Assembly (NCBI RefSeq): GCF_000023285.1
Contig: NC_013162.1
Location: 1 to 64,000, forward strand
Source: Capnocytophaga ochracea DSM 7271
GTDB lineage: Bacteria; Bacteroidota; Bacteroidia; Flavobacteriales; Flavobacteriaceae
Direction: 5' to 3'
Length of the DNA stretch: 64,000 nt
The position numbers and the translations under genes are program-made. The notes beneath the pieces were generated by a model that was not told where the DNA came from, did no database searches, and worked only from the letters and a program-made list of their open reading frames with translations. Positions 62,077 to 64,000 of this stretch are shown one piece after another. Numbering within the stretch: the stretch's first letter is position 1; each line of letters begins with the position of its first letter.

Positions 62077-63174
62077 TTACATAAAACTTCTACCAAATGA
62101 AAAATAGAAAAAATCAGAAAAGTGAAGGGTAAATTTAGACGAATGCCCATTTAGATTAAAATTCCTATTTCTAGGATTCATATATGGTGAAGATGTGTTT
62201 TCTTCTTTAAAAGACTTTAAGTCAAAGTAATTCTCACTTCCTTCTGTATATCCTTTTGCTCCGGAACCATAAACTTTATTAAAATATTTTCCTGCCAAAC
62301 TATTTGCCATAGTTTCATACCAACGCGAATCGTGTTTCTCAGGCTGTATCCAAGCATCCATAAAACTTGGTATAGCTACGGTTGTCATATACAAAGGCCC
62401 CATAATTTGTCCTTGCAGGTAATGTCCATACTCGTGTACAAATAGGTGGTCTCTCCAATCGGCTTTAAAACCTCGAGGCCCCGTTATGTAATTTCCTAAT
62501 GTAAAAGCTCCTTTTTTTATGGTTGTTGATACTGCTACAGCTCCATCAAGATGGGTAACATCCAATACATTACCACTTATATTTAATACGTGATTAACAA
62601 AATTTCCTAAGAACACTTGTTGAGACTGCCAAGTCCATTTTGATACTACTTGCCAAAAATCACCTGTAAACATACCTCTATCTATTTCAAAAGCCTTTTC
62701 TGTTTCTTCATAATCATAATGATGAAAATTCACTCCATGAGTAAAAGTATTTTCAATAATTTCCCACATATAAGTAAGAATAGTTCCTATAAACTCTCCA
62801 TTTTGGCCTACATACACCAGTGGGTTATTCAAACAGTACCCATACCTATTAAAGTTTTGAGTGTTAAAAGGGTCTTGTACATAGTTATCGGGTTGTAAGA
62901 AACGGTGTAGCGCAGGGTCGTACAACCGCCCATTCATATGGATAAGTCCTACCGTTTGTAGGTGTTCGTGCCCTGTAAAGCCTCTATCTAATAAAGTTAA
63001 ACCTTTTAACACTTTTCCCGCTCCATCTTCTACTTTTATGGGTTGTCCCCAAGCATCAAAGTGTCTGCGCTCGGCTATATTACCATTCTCATCGGTGAGC
63101 ATTACTATAGAACCCAAGTAATCTCTATGTAAGTAATAGAATTTTTGCGCTTCACCGTCCGAAATGAGTATCAC
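62077..63174 (-). CDS. Rhs-core fragment fused to a HEYGHY metallopeptidase-like tip
   Basis: 365 residues starting at GTG. Residues 1-120 are the Rhs-repeat-associated core: LHRDYLGSIVMLTDENGNI, a GHEHLQTVGLIHMNGRLYDP segment and FNRYGYCLNNPLVYV. There is no signal peptide, no upstream YD repeats and no N-terminal delivery domain, so it is an orphan core-plus-tip cassette, not a complete Rhs effector. The tip (about 125-300) has H247-E248-xx-H251 in VHEYGHYLQG and Glu287 in SRWYETMANS. The start lies 2 bp after L1 stops. An effector function is inferred. Confidence 0.7.
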   Translation of the reverse strand: MILISDGEAQKFYYLHRDYLGSIVMLTDENGNIAERRHFDAWGQPIKVEDGAGKVLKGLTLLDRGFTGHEHLQTVGLIHMNGRLYDPALHRFLQPDNYVQDPFNTQNFNRYGYCLNNPLVYVGQNGEFIGTILTYMWEIIENTFTHGVNFHHYDYEETEKAFEIDRGMFTGDFWQVVSKWTWQSQQVFLGNFVNHVLNISGNVLDVTHLDGAVAVSTTIKKGAFTLGNYITGPRGFKADWRDHLFVHEYGHYLQGQIMGPLYMTTVAIPSFMDAWIQPEKHDSRWYETMANSLAGKYFNKVYGSGAKGYTEGSENYFDLKSFKEENTSSPYMNPRNRNFNLNGHSSKFTLHFSDFFYFSFGRSFM

Positions 63175-63176
63175 TT

Positions 63177-63629
63177 TTACCTTCCATATTTAGGATACAT
63201 TTTCATTTGTGACATTGCAGGAGTAGGAGGATAGGGGACACGAAACTTCAAAAGTTTACAATCTTCATAACTTAAGTCATAACGCTTTAGTATTTTATAA
63301 TCTCTCCGTACCTCTTCCCAGCTATATTTATTTAAGGTATCAGTACTAAAAATAAAAATTGATAAAGTATCTTTAGGAAAAGATTTAAAATCATCTTGCC
63401 AATCTCCTGTTCCAAATCTACCAGTTTTTAATTTTTCTAATGTATTAGGTTTGTATTTCATAGTTATTAAGGTATCAGGATATAGAAAATCAAATCCTAA
63501 TTTTGCAGGATAAACACTTATAGTATAAGTGCTATTGTTTTCTATATATAAAACATCTTCCCCTTTATCCATATATAATTCACATCCTGAGAAAAATATT
63601 GATATAAGTGTTAAATATAATCTTTTCAT
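63177..63629 (-). CDS. Lipoprotein L1, putative immunity protein (type I)
   Basis: 150 residues with lipobox FFSGC, closely related to L4 in the C-terminal two thirds. It overlaps tip A by 4 bp. Its stop is 2 bp from the GTG of the Rhs-core gene, a probable cassette junction. Confidence 0.7.
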   Translation of the reverse strand: MKRLYLTLISIFFSGCELYMDKGEDVLYIENNSTYTISVYPAKLGFDFLYPDTLITMKYKPNTLEKLKTGRFGTGDWQDDFKSFPKDTLSIFIFSTDTLNKYSWEEVRRDYKILKRYDLSYEDCKLLKFRVPYPPTPAMSQMKMYPKYGR

Positions 63630-64000
63630 AAGCTCATTTTTTTTCGTTTTCTCGGATATGTATATTTTGGAGGTTCATATAAACTCCAATCTACTCTATT
63701 TCCATAATGTTTATTGAAATATTTATTAGCATTTTTATTAGCATTCATTTCATACCATCTATAGTTATGCTTATAAATTCCATCTTCTTTTTCATCACTC
63801 ATTGCACTAAAAAAACTTGGTATTGCTATATTAAGCATATATGTCAATCCAAATGTTTGGCTATCTATATAGTGCCCATATTCGTGCATAAAAAGAGGGT
63901 GAGTTAATACATATTCGGTAAAATCACCCTCTATTTTACCATTAATGTTTATATTTATAAAGTTTCCTATAGAAATACCATCTTCTTTTTTACTTTTTTC
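63626..64000 (-). CDS. Stand-alone Rhs-tip domain A, cut by the window edge
   Basis: The frame is open to the last base of the window, 125 codons, with no start inside. The readable part parallels tip B over its whole length (SIGNFINININGKIEG, LFMHEYGHYIDSQ, YRWYEMNAN), keeping the HExxH and the later Glu. A longer upstream part, perhaps a complete Rhs gene, must lie beyond the window. Confidence 0.7.
   Translation of the reverse strand, partial: EKSKKEDGISIGNFINININGKIEGDFTEYVLTHPLFMHEYGHYIDSQTFGLTYMLNIAIPSFFSAMSDEKEDGIYKHNYRWYEMNANKNANKYFNKHYGNRVDWSLYEPPKYTYPRKRKKMSL

Overview
The window looks like chromosomal DNA of a flavobacterium, most likely Capnocytophaga. The evidence is the low G+C content, repeated Bacteroidetes-type promoter elements (TTG, about 19 nt, TAnnTTTG), a giant surface protein with a type IX secretion (T9SS) type B sorting domain, a secreted sialidase, a Na+-NQR operon, and lipoprotein-rich accessory genes. 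Genus assignment is inference from gene content, not from a marker-gene comparison.

Layout. 1-727 is a repeat block made of 11-bp units and small hairpins. 728-6178 (+) carries an LLM-type flavin oxidoreductase with oxyR, a tail-specific protease, and a DUF1624 membrane acyltransferase. After tRNA-Gly, 6540-20315 is on the minus strand: a SpoU methylase, rel, a DEDDh exonuclease, clpS, a HEPN-like DUF3644 gene with a strange 21-bp-phased array upstream, ktrA-ktrB-mscS (K+ and osmotic homeostasis), guaB, sialidase, a PhnA-like gene and an EthD/SnoaL gene. htpG follows. A second repeat block separates it from a plus-strand SNF2 helicase, three small genes and a lipoyl E2 subunit. ftsZ-ftsA, kdsB, and fabH-accB-accC run on the minus strand up to a third repeat block.

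37373-49249 (minus) is one 3,958-residue SprB-like protein. Its apparent promoter holds an 11-T homopolymer in the spacer. Then come initiator tRNA, alr and an enoyl-CoA hydratase gene, tRNA-Ala, a fourth repeat block, and the Na+-NQR operon. In that operon nqrA is separated from nqrBCDEF by a ClbS/DfsB-like gene and a membrane protein gene.

60127-64000 is the most unusual part. It is an array of orphan Rhs-type cassettes: one Rhs-core fragment fused to a C-terminal domain with a HEYGHY (HExxH) motif, two stand-alone copies of the same domain (one cut by the window edge), and four related small lipoproteins that probably act as immunity proteins. Repeated blocks, 4-bp overlaps and a gene remnant point to active cassette shuffling. 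The cassette-system interpretation is inference; the motifs, duplications and overlaps are read directly.

No CRISPR array, rRNA operon, intact transposase or prophage was seen.
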